NCBI RefSeq assembly: GCF_025567405.1
Contig: NZ_JAOQKJ010000002.1
Location: 248,001 to 312,000 of the forward strand
From: Suilimivivens aceti
GTDB lineage: Bacteria > Bacillota > Clostridia > Lachnospirales > Lachnospiraceae
Direction of reading: 5' to 3'
Length of the DNA stretch: 64,000 bases
Shown here: positions 35,101 through 42,335 of the stretch, in pieces
Position numbering within the stretch: the first letter of the stretch is position 1
Layout: the number at the start of each line of letters is the position of its first letter
The notes under the pieces: model-generated
What the model saw: the letters and a program-made list of their open reading frames with translations, nothing else
The model's database searches: none
Told to the model about the DNA's origin: nothing
Program-made: the position numbers and the translations under genes

Positions 35101-37215
35101 TACTTCTGCATCGATCGTCTGGATAGAATTATCCTCAATCGTAATAGACCTGATTGCATCTCTCAGCTTATCATCTGCAAAACAGCCATTGCTTATTTTG
35201 GTAATAGGATAATTTCCGACCTTGCTCGGAATAATGAGATCGATCGGATATGCACTGGTGGTTCTGTCTATCAGCTCGCAGGAGGTCAGTTCACCATTTT
35301 CATTTGCCTGCAGCAGATATTTACCATCACTTACTTCATAGCAATTTACTCCATTGGAATCCACGTAGTTGTAGGGTACAAAATTGGAAACCTTAGTAAA
35401 GGCATTCCAGGTGGATTTTCTTGGAAATGCAGTTTGTCCGGAAAGATTCGTCTCCGGTCCCTTAACCTGAAAATCAGGATTGATCACATCCAGGAATAAC
35501 AGATTATAATCTGCTGACGTATCAGTTGCGTTAAAACCGACGAATCCATTGATATTGCTTCCTTTTGCTGGCGAAAAATCAATTTCCCTTAAGCTTGCAC
35601 AGCTTCGGAACATTCCGGAAGGAACATTCACCTTATTGGAAATTCCAGTACCGTAGTTGCTCGGGAATTTTACAGTTTCAAGATCGGTTCTTCCTGCAAA
35701 CAGCAAATCTCCCAGCTCACTTTTATTCTTTTCTCCTGTAATGCCATTGGGTAAGGCGATATTTTTAAGTCCCCCTGTCGGTGCACTGGAAAGAGCAAAT
35801 ACACCTTCGCCCAAGTCAATAACACCGGAGGTGTCCATCTGAATACTCTGGATAGCCGGATCATTATAGAACGCATAATCATCGATCGTGCATTCTGTCG
35901 TGATCGTATTTAAATTCACTTCATTTAAATTGGAGCAGTTTGCAAATGCGCCATATCCGATCTCTGAAAGCAGGGAAGGAAAGCTTACCTGTGTAATTCC
36001 TGTGCCATAAAAGCATTCCGCTCCTATCTTACTTGTATATGACAGGGATACCGTTTTCAGATCAGAACAGTTTTTAAAGGCTCTGTTCCCGATATGCTGT
36101 ACATTGTTCAGCTCCACATTCTGGATAAAGCTTCCTACAAAAGCCTCATCTCCTACATATTTCAGTGTATCAGGCATATTCAGAGTATTAACGTTCGTAA
36201 CACCCTTAAATGCATTACTTGCTACACCAAGAACAGGCATCGGTGCCGTTCCAGTTACAAGGAAGCCCAGTTTATCTGTATCTGAAGTAGCCGTATCTGC
36301 CTTTACCAGATAAATATCTGCTTCTGTTGCTTCCGGCGTACCATCTTTTGCCGGTACCAGTGCAAAGTCACCATACACACTGATTGCAGGTGTCTGGTCA
36401 CAATAATACTTATATTTCTCGGCAGGTGAAAAATCATTAGCAGGCACATATTCCAGTTTTGTTGGCTGTGATGGTGCAGGATCATTTAATATGGCAGGCT
36501 TTTCCGGTTTGTTCTCTTCTATGGCTCCAGCTTTGTTCCACTCATCAATAGCGTCATTATATGCTTTTTCTGCTTTTGTATACTTCAGGTAATAATCACA
36601 TTTTTCCATGAAGGTATCGTATTCCTCCTTACGATACTTTTCAATCCACTCCATTTCTTTTGTCTTTTGTCCGCTCGAATTGTAATTCAGGTAATCTGGA
36701 TCATAGGCAAATGAAGTTTTCTGGCTTCCTGTTCCTGTGTTATAGAAGCTATCGAATTCCGTCTTGTTTACCTTCATATACTCATTGGAGGTATAACTGT
36801 CTATATTAATCTCTGATTCCTGAAAGGTATCATTGTAATCAGAAATAATAGCTGCATTCGCATTATTAACCTGTACCACATAATATTTAAACTGCCAGTT
36901 CAGGGACCATGTACCGCCATTGTCTCTTACATAGTAGGAAGTATTTGTCGGCTTATTTCCAGGCCCTGACAATGCTGTCTGCATATCATAAGAAATATCA
37001 TGATTTGCTGAATTATAAGAAATGTTATTTCTGGTATCTTTTACAGAATCAGCTTTCAAAGTCTCGGCCTCTATATCCTGCACAGGTATCGCTGCTACTG
37101 CTACCGCAGATGCCATAAACAGTGCACCGACTGTTTTCCTTATCCTTCTTCTGAGTCTGAGATTTTTTACCTTTGTTTCCTTTGCTTTTGCCATCAGATT
37201 TTTCTCCCTATTCAT
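32116..37215 (-). CDS. Very large BspA-type leucine-rich repeat surface protein with InlB B-repeats and TPxTG anchor
   Basis: 1699 residues, the largest protein in the window. A basic N-terminus and signal peptide (about 20-50) are followed by a helical region rich in K, E and Y (to about 270), then irregular LRR_5 blocks from about 320 to 1290. Two InlB B-repeat (Listeria-Bacteroides) domains follow (each beginning YTVKFLDYDG or HTVTFYAYDG and ending ...GYTFTGWMP / GYKFVAWIP), then a related domain, Gly/Ser/Pro linkers, the same FTATHFSPY domain as in the neighbour, TPKTGD, a hydrophobic stretch and a basic tail. Starts at 37215 or 37194 are both supported by SDs. It is 19 bases upstream of the second LRR gene. 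Confidence 0.9.
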   Translation of the reverse strand: MNREKNLMAKAKETKVKNLRLRRRIRKTVGALFMASAVAVAAIPVQDIEAETLKADSVKDTRNNISYNSANHDISYDMQTALSGPGNKPTNTSYYVRDNGGTWSLNWQFKYYVVQVNNANAAIISDYNDTFQESEINIDSYTSNEYMKVNKTEFDSFYNTGTGSQKTSFAYDPDYLNYNSSGQKTKEMEWIEKYRKEEYDTFMEKCDYYLKYTKAEKAYNDAIDEWNKAGAIEENKPEKPAILNDPAPSQPTKLEYVPANDFSPAEKYKYYCDQTPAISVYGDFALVPAKDGTPEATEADIYLVKADTATSDTDKLGFLVTGTAPMPVLGVASNAFKGVTNVNTLNMPDTLKYVGDEAFVGSFIQNVELNNVQHIGNRAFKNCSDLKTVSLSYTSKIGAECFYGTGITQVSFPSLLSEIGYGAFANCSNLNEVNLNTITTECTIDDYAFYNDPAIQSIQMDTSGVIDLGEGVFALSSAPTGGLKNIALPNGITGEKNKSELGDLLFAGRTDLETVKFPSNYGTGISNKVNVPSGMFRSCASLREIDFSPAKGSNINGFVGFNATDTSADYNLLFLDVINPDFQVKGPETNLSGQTAFPRKSTWNAFTKVSNFVPYNYVDSNGVNCYEVSDGKYLLQANENGELTSCELIDRTTSAYPIDLIIPSKVGNYPITKISNGCFADDKLRDAIRSITIEDNSIQTIDAEVFKGLGNLESVEIGDSVKSIGDSAFADCPKLIDVTFHTPSVGYDGFTIGNNAFKTTSNELTFHGDIVPGYAPFDFATDKDSSKIDDAGKRICYKSLAPDFLTVMYDNKSGEVTLLDYPKYNELDERNADYCAAMEKYYTEKYGSSQTAYDGYRIDFTKQWAAATTPEDQENVYKGVYYGPWIDDDYVKDFSTWCTNSGVLSAKTPGAFYKLPENKYSIQKNYERGSSARGEFEAVTDEELQWINSCLNIVVPAGVTSIDATEFFDATENTRNVTTYFDSSDEGYKSYQMCTRSTDDSIPGLFSGYYKDYDSGSVEEKQYETENKGNDRILSVTMTDVKYLPDYAFDSCERLQSVTLGSACTDIGTAPFRGCDSLTDITGNDYFAAENRIVYSVNEDGTYTIEECLPSRGKTGSSPIVASSTDPIISNVSEIKDGAFEDCDDVVKVYLDDAKNLKIIPKNCFNDCDMLNEVGLPDSVNRIDTKAFGGNTGIEVTIPGKEVHIVSDAFEHVSTNTINTYKGTSADDYGQYYNINVEYLSDLYTVKFLDYDGTLLKEVKDVEAGKSAEPPANPTRTGYTFTGWMPKDGYNNVTSNVTLIAQYSDNSGSSNRHTVTFYAYDGKTVISTQYVDHEGAATAPMPPARSGYKFVAWIPDTFSKVTQDMSIVASYEKGDSENNGGGSGSGSKSSASPSPTASPGAGDSTKKYTVSVSGGSGSGSYAAGAVVAINAYFMGEGQTFDKWTTSTAGVGFANASASSTTFTMPAANVAITATYKAGKGTAATGSGGSGSNGGSSNSSNGAANTGNNSGTVVEITKPGVSNTGLAGATVTGATDNFVVKITEDQSATDAVTAALQAEYGDISRIQYFPMDISLYDSTGRTKIADTTGISVNITMPIPDELVQYAGNNKAGAVANGSLEGLGVKFTTVNGVPCINFTATHFSPYTIYVNTADLTASGTIDATPKTGDPIHPKWFLAIGMACISLVLFFKKDRVYIKKAG

Positions 37216-37243
37216 CTTTGTATCCTTCTATCGATCAAAGACC

Positions 37244-38425
37244 TTATAAAATCTTTTTTGCCACTACCACAAATCTTCCGTCCTTCTGCGAATTATCACA
37301 GGTAGACAGGGTTAACAGGCTGTCTCCATAGCCTGCTGTCACTCCCGTGTCATATAAGGAAAGCTTCTTCATCTCCTCCATATATGACTGAAACTCTGTT
37401 CCGGAATTTGCATTAATAAACTGATAATATTTAAAAACAAGATCATCTTCGTTGTACACCTGGGAACGGAATACATACATTATCTCATAGGTTCCCTTTT
37501 CATAGATGGTGTCAAACTGAATTTCTTTATGTTTTTCATAATAGGATTCCTTGGCATATTTCTGAAGCTGTCCAAACATCTGCCCGGACTTCATATGATG
37601 CCCGTATATGATCAGGTTCGTGCTTCTTGGATACACACTACAGGAGCAGTCCAGAAAAAGACTGCCATTTTTGTCATATTCCTGATTAAAATTATGCTCA
37701 AGGTAATACTTGTTATCCGATGTCTGCATGACAGGATAATCTATTATTGTATCGTCAATTTTAAGCCATCCGATTAGCTTTTTATTCTTTTCAAATAAGG
37801 TTTTATATTCGTCGAGTATCTCAGGCATATCCTCTGATGTCCTGTGTACTGTAACATCATTGCCCATATTTAGCTGGCTCAGTGTCCTGCTTCCTTTTAA
37901 TTCTGCAAGACTTTCATAATCCATGCCTGTCCTTGTACTCTGAAAATAATAAAAACCAAAATACCCAAAGCAGACCACTGCGATCCCGGAAGCCAGCACT
38001 ACGATCAGCTTCCGTCTTCTTTCTCTTTTCTTCAGCTCCTTCTGGATCTGTTTCTCCAGATTTTTGTCAAACTGCGCTGAGTGCACAGTCTGATTTTTTT
38101 TCTTTTCTGCGGATTTTTCTTTTCTTCCTGCTTTTTTCTCTTTTATGTATTTTCTTTTAGTGCCTGCATTACTGGCGGTGATTCCCTGTGCTTTAAAAGC
38201 TTCTATTTTTTCATATATCTCATCATCAAAATCAGTACCAACTACTGTTTCAAACCGGAAGCTCCCACTCTGCAGCTCTGCATATAATTCATATACCTGC
38301 TTCGGATTCTCCTGATCCAGTTTCTTTTTGATCTGCTCTATCTTTTTCAGATCCCGCAGCGCTGCTTCATAATCAGCTCTGGTTCTGAAACGTCTGCCGG
38401 CTACTGTCAGCATATCTGCCGTCAT
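37244..38425 (-). CDS. Class B sortase with long cytoplasmic N-terminal extension
   Basis: 393 residues from ATG 38425 (GGAG 11 bases upstream); the frame also opens at GTG 38434. The C-terminal domain carries the sortase triad: His276 in YGHHMKSGQMF, Cys376 in TLSTCDN and Arg384. A single membrane segment is at about 139-162. Ahead of it is an unusual cytoplasmic part of about 135 residues, helical and very rich in K and E, with a Lys-rich region next to the membrane. Known sortases have only a few residues there. It is first in an operon with two LRR proteins carrying TPxTG motifs, which are its likely substrates for peptidoglycan anchoring. Confidence 0.92.
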   Translation of the reverse strand: MTADMLTVAGRRFRTRADYEAALRDLKKIEQIKKKLDQENPKQVYELYAELQSGSFRFETVVGTDFDDEIYEKIEAFKAQGITASNAGTKRKYIKEKKAGRKEKSAEKKKNQTVHSAQFDKNLEKQIQKELKKRERRRKLIVVLASGIAVVCFGYFGFYYFQSTRTGMDYESLAELKGSRTLSQLNMGNDVTVHRTSEDMPEILDEYKTLFEKNKKLIGWLKIDDTIIDYPVMQTSDNKYYLEHNFNQEYDKNGSLFLDCSCSVYPRSTNLIIYGHHMKSGQMFGQLQKYAKESYYEKHKEIQFDTIYEKGTYEIMYVFRSQVYNEDDLVFKYYQFINANSGTEFQSYMEEMKKLSLYDTGVTAGYGDSLLTLSTCDNSQKDGRFVVVAKKIL

Positions 38426-38459
38426 GGCGCCCACTTCTCCTTTATGACATATATAATTT

Positions 38460-38487
38460 ATTTTACTATATGTTGAAATTTATTCAA
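38460..38487 (-). promoter_or_regulatory. Promoter of the sortase-LRR operon
   Basis: Minus strand: TTGAAT (38487-38482), 16-base spacer, TAAAAT (38465-38460), about 35 bases before the sortase start. Confidence 0.55.
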
Positions 38488-38491
38488 GACT

Positions 38492-38509
38492 TTTCGCTAT
38501 ATATCGAAA
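38492..38509. promoter_or_regulatory. Near-perfect palindrome upstream of the sortase promoter (possible operator)
   Basis: TTTCGCTATATATCGAAA is an inverted repeat with one mismatched pair (arms TTTCG/CGAAA), placed four bases upstream of the -35 box. It fits an activator or repressor site, but I cannot name the protein. Confidence 0.4.
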
Positions 38510-38512
38510 TAG

Positions 38513-38542
38513 GAAAAAGGAACTGCCGCAAAACAGTTCCTT
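38513..38542 (-). terminator. Terminator of the PilZ gene
   Basis: Minus strand: arms AAGGAACTG (38542-38534) and CAGTTCCTT (38525-38517), eight-base loop, followed by TTTTT. It begins five bases after the PilZ stop codon and insulates the sortase operon. Confidence 0.85.
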
Positions 38543-38546
38543 CTTT

Positions 38547-39161
38547 TCATTGTCCAATTTCTCTTGTCAGTTCTTCCAGAAGCTTTTTCTGCTTTACCTT
38601 GATGTAAGGAAGCAGCTCCTCGCTGCTCTTTTCTTTCAGCAGCTTACAGCCATACATGATCTTGCCATCATCAATCTGTTTGCTCCAGACGATAATCCCT
38701 TGAATCACAAAGTCAAATTCTTCGTCTTCAACATGAAGCTCTGCAAAAGTTCCTTCCTTCAGTGCTGTGCTTTCTCTTCTTACGATACGGAAGCCCTTTT
38801 CGCTGACATCCACGAGCAGCACAAAGCTGTCTTCTCCCTCAATCTGGCAGTCTACCGGGATCCCTATGTAGATACGGAACGACTCCCTCTTTTCCTGAAG
38901 CCTGTCCTCTTTTTTCTCATTACCAACTTCTGCTCTGTTGATCCATTCGATCTTCTTTTCACCATGGTCAAATGCAACTGCCTCTATATCATAATCCGGA
39001 GAATTCAAATCAATATTCAGTCCCTCATAGTAATAAATATCGATCTGGCATCTCTTCTCGGAATTCCTTCGTATTTTTCCCCAGATTTCAGTTTTCTTTT
39101 CGCCGTCCCGGGATGCCTCCAGTCTGATCGGTGTTCCTTCTGCTAATTCGGATAATCTCAT
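38547..39161 (-). CDS. PilZ-domain protein with YcgR-like N-terminal domain
   Basis: 204 residues. The C-terminal PilZ domain has both c-di-GMP-binding motifs: RESFR (RxxxR) at about residue 91 and DVSEKG (DxSxxG) at about 118. The N-terminal 85 residues form a small beta domain as in YcgR/YpfA-type proteins. Such proteins change conformation on binding c-di-GMP and control motility, adhesion or surface-protein production. The gene lies between the ECF operon and the sortase operon and ends at its own terminator, so a role in surface adhesion is an inference from position only. Confidence 0.9.
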   Translation of the reverse strand: MRLSELAEGTPIRLEASRDGEKKTEIWGKIRRNSEKRCQIDIYYYEGLNIDLNSPDYDIEAVAFDHGEKKIEWINRAEVGNEKKEDRLQEKRESFRIYIGIPVDCQIEGEDSFVLLVDVSEKGFRIVRRESTALKEGTFAELHVEDEEFDFVIQGIIVWSKQIDDGKIMYGCKLLKEKSSEELLPYIKVKQKKLLEELTREIGQ

Positions 39162-39265
39162 GGCTGATCTCCTTTGATTTGGTTCTTTTCATCCTGCTTA
39201 TTATCCCTCATCCAGCTCCTAAAGTCAATGTATGCTTCTTCCATTCTTACATAATGTGCAACAGT

Positions 39266-39559
39266 TCATTTCTTTTCTTTCAATCTGATACACAATGCAG
39301 TAATCACGACTGCCGCCGCAAAAGAAACAACTCCTGTCAGCACATAGCCCCCGGCATCCTCATGCAGAAGAATAGCGCCATACATTCCCTGTGCCGTGAT
39401 CTGTGTCTGCCCGGTCACAGCACCCGCTGTTCCCACAAGAAGCACGAACAATACCATGCACAAAACAGACAGCCGGCAGATCAGACTCCTTTCCTGCCAG
39501 TATCGTTTTTCAAGCACACGTTTTTTCACCAGCCTGACACGCTTTTCTGTATCATACAT
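39266..39559 (-). CDS. Small two-helix membrane protein, related to the 40862 protein
   Basis: 97 residues from ATG 39559 (the open frame begins with a TTG further up). A basic N-terminal helix (residues 3-26, EKRVRLVKKRVLEKR) is followed by a membrane segment (about 29-46), a short external loop (about 47-68) and a second membrane segment (about 70-92), ending with a short basic tail. It has the same layout and clear similarity to the protein at 40862-41233 (EERIAEVKRRIEKR in the helix; GYVLTGVVSF against GYIAIGLLAF in the second segment). It is the last gene of the ECF sigma operon. A candidate anti-sigma or regulator; not a known family to me. Confidence 0.72.
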   Translation of the reverse strand: MYDTEKRVRLVKKRVLEKRYWQERSLICRLSVLCMVLFVLLVGTAGAVTGQTQITAQGMYGAILLHEDAGGYVLTGVVSFAAAVVITALCIRLKEKK

Positions 39560-39637
39560 ATTGTCTGAAGCTCCTTTCCTAATACATTGCAAAAAAAGAT
39601 TCTTTATTATCTTAGGTACAGAAAATCAGAAAAACTC

Positions 39638-40255
39638 TCACCTTTTTTTAAATATCAGTTTTCCGGCTGCCAGAATCATGACAGGCAGGGCATATGCAAT
39701 ATACTGTGCTGCGCCTCCATAAGCGATCAGAAGATTATATGTCGCGTGAAAGGTAATAGCAGCCCCGAGCAGGCCACAGGTTCCGGCGATTTTCAGCCAT
39801 GCCCGCTGCCATGCATACGCAAGCCCATCTCCCACGATTGCACTGCATATTACGTGCATTGCTCCCGTTCCAAACCCGCGGAAGAAAATGAATGAAAAAT
39901 ACTCTGCGCCATTTTGTATCAGATAACAGACATTCTCAAAGGTTGCAAAGGAAAGACCAACGATCATGGCAGCCGTCTTGATCTTCCCCGGCTCCGGTTC
40001 AAATATAAGAAGAAAAAACAGCAGCGGTAGAAACTTCATCACTTCCTCTACAACCGGAGCAATCTCTGCAGCAGCCACAAATGCATCTGCCTTGTACAGC
40101 GCAGCAAAAAATGTATTGATATAAGCAGAAAGCATACATGCACTCATTCCGGCAAAGCAGAAGAAAAAGAAACTGATTTTCCGTTTCCCCATGCAAAGAG
40201 CCCCGATCAGCAGCGGTGACACCATACAGATGAACACATTTTCTATGTAAGTCAT
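39638..40255 (-). CDS. PrsW-type intramembrane metalloprotease
   Basis: 205 residues from ATG 40255, which overlaps the stop of the upstream gene (ATGA). The family motifs are in order: APVVEEVMK (EExxK, about residues 67-75), FATFENVCY, HVICSAIVGDG and HATYN, with about seven hydrophobic segments. In Bacillus, PrsW makes the first cut in the anti-sigma factor RsiW and so releases sigma-W. Here the gene is in the same operon as an ECF sigma factor and two small membrane proteins, so these are its likely partners. The catalytic residues are all present. Confidence 0.88.
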   Translation of the reverse strand: MTYIENVFICMVSPLLIGALCMGKRKISFFFFCFAGMSACMLSAYINTFFAALYKADAFVAAAEIAPVVEEVMKFLPLLFFLLIFEPEPGKIKTAAMIVGLSFATFENVCYLIQNGAEYFSFIFFRGFGTGAMHVICSAIVGDGLAYAWQRAWLKIAGTCGLLGAAITFHATYNLLIAYGGAAQYIAYALPVMILAAGKLIFKKR

Positions 40256-40878
40256 GATACCACCGCCCTTCTTGTAGCAGGCAGCAGCCACAAAATACAG
40301 CAGGTCAGCAGAATATCAAACCAGAAATTGGGATTTAAAAAACTGTTGTTCTGCCAGAAGCAGCCTGAAATCCAGAGTGCATACTCTGCAGCCACATAGC
40401 ATAAGACTACGATGTGAAAATACTTCATATTTTTCTCACACCCTATCTGTTTTTCTGCATAGAAAAGCCCCCTGATGGAGCAGTAAGAAATAATGATCAA
40501 CATAGCGCACCATAGCAGGTTGGACAAAATATCACCATAGCTGCAGAAAAACAAAAACAGGGGAACCCCAATGATCAGCGAAAGCCATGCCGCGTTACAT
40601 TTGAAAGAACGCTCTTCCCCACTGGACAGCGTATATTGCAGAATGCGAAGGAAAATAACGCTTGAGATCCATCCAAACTCTGATACATAAAAAACCTGTG
40701 GCGTTTTTGAAAACAACAGCAGATAAAGTGTCCAGTAAAGTGCGCCAAGTGTAAAACAGCCATAAAAGCAGGTCAGCAGGAAATAAGCCTGACTGCGTTT
40801 TTTCCAATACCGGATACCCGCAAGACCAAACCCCAGCAGGGCAGCCAGAAATTGTAAAAGATTATTGATCAGCTCCAT
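40252..40878 (-). CDS. Multi-pass membrane protein of the ECF operon, unknown function
   Basis: 208 residues from ATG 40878, which lies 17 bases inside the preceding gene. About seven membrane segments are visible, spread evenly from residue 4 to 203, with short loops and one charged loop (EKQIGCEKNMK). It is not a family I can name. Overlaps with both neighbours (17 bases upstream, four downstream) show that it is translated as part of the operon. It could be a sensor or an accessory of the protease; this is inference from context only. Confidence 0.7.
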   Translation of the reverse strand: MELINNLLQFLAALLGFGLAGIRYWKKRSQAYFLLTCFYGCFTLGALYWTLYLLLFSKTPQVFYVSEFGWISSVIFLRILQYTLSSGEERSFKCNAAWLSLIIGVPLFLFFCSYGDILSNLLWCAMLIIISYCSIRGLFYAEKQIGCEKNMKYFHIVVLCYVAAEYALWISGCFWQNNSFLNPNFWFDILLTCCILWLLPATRRAVVS

Positions 40879-41233
40879 CCTCTCTGTCCCCCTTTTTATC
40901 TTCTGTATCCTGGCTCTGCCCATCCAGCAGGCGGATGCGGAAGCACAAAATGGTAACACATATGCCAAGTAGAAAAGCAAGCAGCCCTATGGCAATATAG
41001 CCAAGTGCTTCACTGTTGCCAAATATGCTGGCTGCCATATCATAATTGGAATAGCTGTTGTTCCGGTTCCGGCTGGCAGCATCAGGTATGAAAAAGGAGA
41101 GACAGATGATCAGCACAAGGCTTGCTGCTACTGCACAGATGCCAGTGATCCGGCTGCGGTGCAGTCTTTCCTCTCTCTCTCTTTTTTCGATCCGCCGTTT
41201 CACCTCGGCAATCCTTTCCTCATTACTCCGCAT
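40862..41233 (-). CDS. Small two-helix membrane protein, candidate anti-sigma factor
   Basis: 123 residues. A charged N-terminal helix (residues 1-28, EERIAEVKRRIEKREREERL) precedes a membrane segment (about 30-48), an external Asn/Ser-rich loop (about 50-75), a second segment (about 77-100) and an acidic cytoplasmic tail. It has no zinc-binding ZAS motif. The gene overlaps the sigma factor by 11 bases, the position of most anti-sigma genes. The related protein at 39266 repeats this architecture. I infer that it anchors or inhibits the sigma factor. Confidence 0.68.
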   Translation of the reverse strand: MRSNEERIAEVKRRIEKREREERLHRSRITGICAVAASLVLIICLSFFIPDAASRNRNNSYSNYDMAASIFGNSEALGYIAIGLLAFLLGICVTILCFRIRLLDGQSQDTEDKKGDREDGADQ

Positions 41234-41768
41234 TTGTGATTCCCTCCCGTTCCAGTAATCCGCACAGTCTTTCTTTTCCCCGGTACACCATGTTTGTGAT
41301 CTGCTTTACGCTTTTCCCCATAACCTCGGCTGCCTGCAAATAGCTCATGCCCTCAAAATAGGTCAGATAGAGAGCCTCCCGGTAATCCGGCTTCAGCTCT
41401 CCCATACAGAAATGCAGGATCCGGTTGCGCTCTCTGGTCCGTACAACATCCTCCACCAGCATTTTCCCATCTGGCTCTCCATCCAGGTCATCAAGGCTGA
41501 AGGAATGTCTCCGTTTGCTCTTATGACGCAATGCCATGTGTCGCGCTGCTTTATACATATATGCTTTCAGTCCTCCATCCCGTATGTGGGGCTTTTTCGT
41601 AAACAGATAGGAAAAAACCTCTATCATCAGGTCCTCAGCCTCGTGAACATCCTGCAGATACCCGTTTATGTACATAGTCAGCGGATTACCGTATTTTTTC
41701 ATTAATTCATCAAGTCCCGTTTCATCTCCATTTACGTACCGCCTGTATAATTCTTCATCGGAAACCAT
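41223..41768 (-). CDS. ECF-type RNA polymerase sigma factor
   Basis: 181 residues from ATG 41768 (a GTG at 41777 leaves no room for the SD). Region 2 is at about residues 15-75 (EELYRRYVNGDETGLDELM, then EAEDLMIEVFSYLF) and region 4 at about 120-170 (LKPDYREALYLTYFEGMSYLQAAEVM and KSVKQITNMVYRGKERL). It lacks a long linker or extra C-terminal domain. It is the first gene of a five-gene overlapping operon that includes a PrsW-type protease, so its release is probably controlled at the membrane. Confidence 0.93.
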   Translation of the reverse strand: MVSDEELYRRYVNGDETGLDELMKKYGNPLTMYINGYLQDVHEAEDLMIEVFSYLFTKKPHIRDGGLKAYMYKAARHMALRHKSKRRHSFSLDDLDGEPDGKMLVEDVVRTRERNRILHFCMGELKPDYREALYLTYFEGMSYLQAAEVMGKSVKQITNMVYRGKERLCGLLEREGITNAE

Positions 41769-41818
41769 GCCGTTCACTTCCTTTCCCCTTGCCAGCCCTG
41801 TACAGATAGGATATCTAT

Positions 41819-41847
41819 ATCATATGCAAATATCAGTATATTTTCAA
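41819..41847 (-). promoter_or_regulatory. Promoter of the ECF sigma operon
   Basis: Minus strand: TTGAAA (41847-41842), 17-base spacer, TATGAT (41824-41819). This looks like a housekeeping promoter. I see no obvious ECF-type (GAAC / CGTC) autoregulatory promoter in 41778-41958, which is also the leader region of the divergent Cys-rich gene. Confidence 0.6.
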
Positions 41848-41894
41848 GAATGACGTTTTGGCCAGTTTTTAAAAATTTTCTGTCCCCCATAGAA

Positions 41895-41922
41895 ACACAT
41901 ACAAGCCTGCCTTCATAAGATA
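41895..41922 (+). promoter_or_regulatory. Possible sigma-K-type sporulation promoter
   Basis: AC (41895-41896), 17-base spacer, CATAAGATA (41914-41922), which matches the Bacillus sigma-K pattern AC-N16/17-CATANNNTA. A start at about 41929 would leave a 30-base leader with the SD GGAGG before the Cys-rich gene. Confidence 0.5.
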
Positions 41923-41958
41923 TAGCATAAAACAACAAACCCTTTTGGAGGCAATACC

Positions 41959-42195
41959 ATGAGTGATTTAACAGCTACCGGATGTGGATGCACATCCAAT
42001 ACATCTTCTAATTCCGGATGTGGATGCAGCACCATGACCTGGATCATCATCTTACTGTGCCTGTGTGGCGGATGTGGCAACGGCTGTGGTAATAACAGTC
42101 TTTTTAACTCTGGCAACGGCTGCGGATGTGAAAGTATTCTGATCATTCTCTTACTTCTTGGCTGCTGTGGCGGCAACAGCTGCGGATGCAACTAA
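41959..42195 (+). CDS. Small Gly/Cys-rich protein with internal duplication (chorion-type high-cysteine family)
   Basis: 78 residues with 14 cysteines. The pattern is GCGC, then a short hydrophobic segment, then CGGCGNGCGN, repeated once: unit 1 is about residues 20-46 and unit 2 about 54-78. Such proteins appear in clostridial annotations as 'chorion class high-cysteine' proteins with no tested function. The SD GGAGG lies seven bases before the ATG. With the sigma-K-like promoter this looks like a mother-cell product that could be cross-linked into the spore coat. That role is inference. Confidence 0.75.
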   Translation: MSDLTATGCGCTSNTSSNSGCGCSTMTWIIILLCLCGGCGNGCGNNSLFNSGNGCGCESILIILLLLGCCGGNSCGCN

Positions 42196-42226
42196 CAGCT
42201 TCTGATTCTTTTCATCATTTCTGAAG

Positions 42227-42252
42227 GTAGGTCCTGAAAAGGGCCTACTTTT
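42227..42252 (+). terminator. Terminator after the Cys-rich gene
   Basis: Arms GTAGGTCC (42227-42234) and GGGCCTAC (42241-42248) with a TGAAAA loop, followed by TTTT. Confidence 0.85.
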
Positions 42253-42256
42253 CTGC

Positions 42257-42283
42257 ATAGGACCGGTAGTCAGCTCATACATT
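42257..42283 (+). promoter_or_regulatory. Possible sigma-E-type sporulation promoter
   Basis: ATA (42257-42259), 16-base spacer, CATACATT (42276-42283). This matches the sigma-E pattern ATA-N16/18-CATACANT exactly at the fixed positions. It lies 52 bases before the start of the 42336 gene. Confidence 0.5.
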
Positions 42284-42335
42284 TAAGATAGCAGAGAAAA
42301 CAGCTTCATCCGTCAGGCATTGAAAGGAGGATTCC

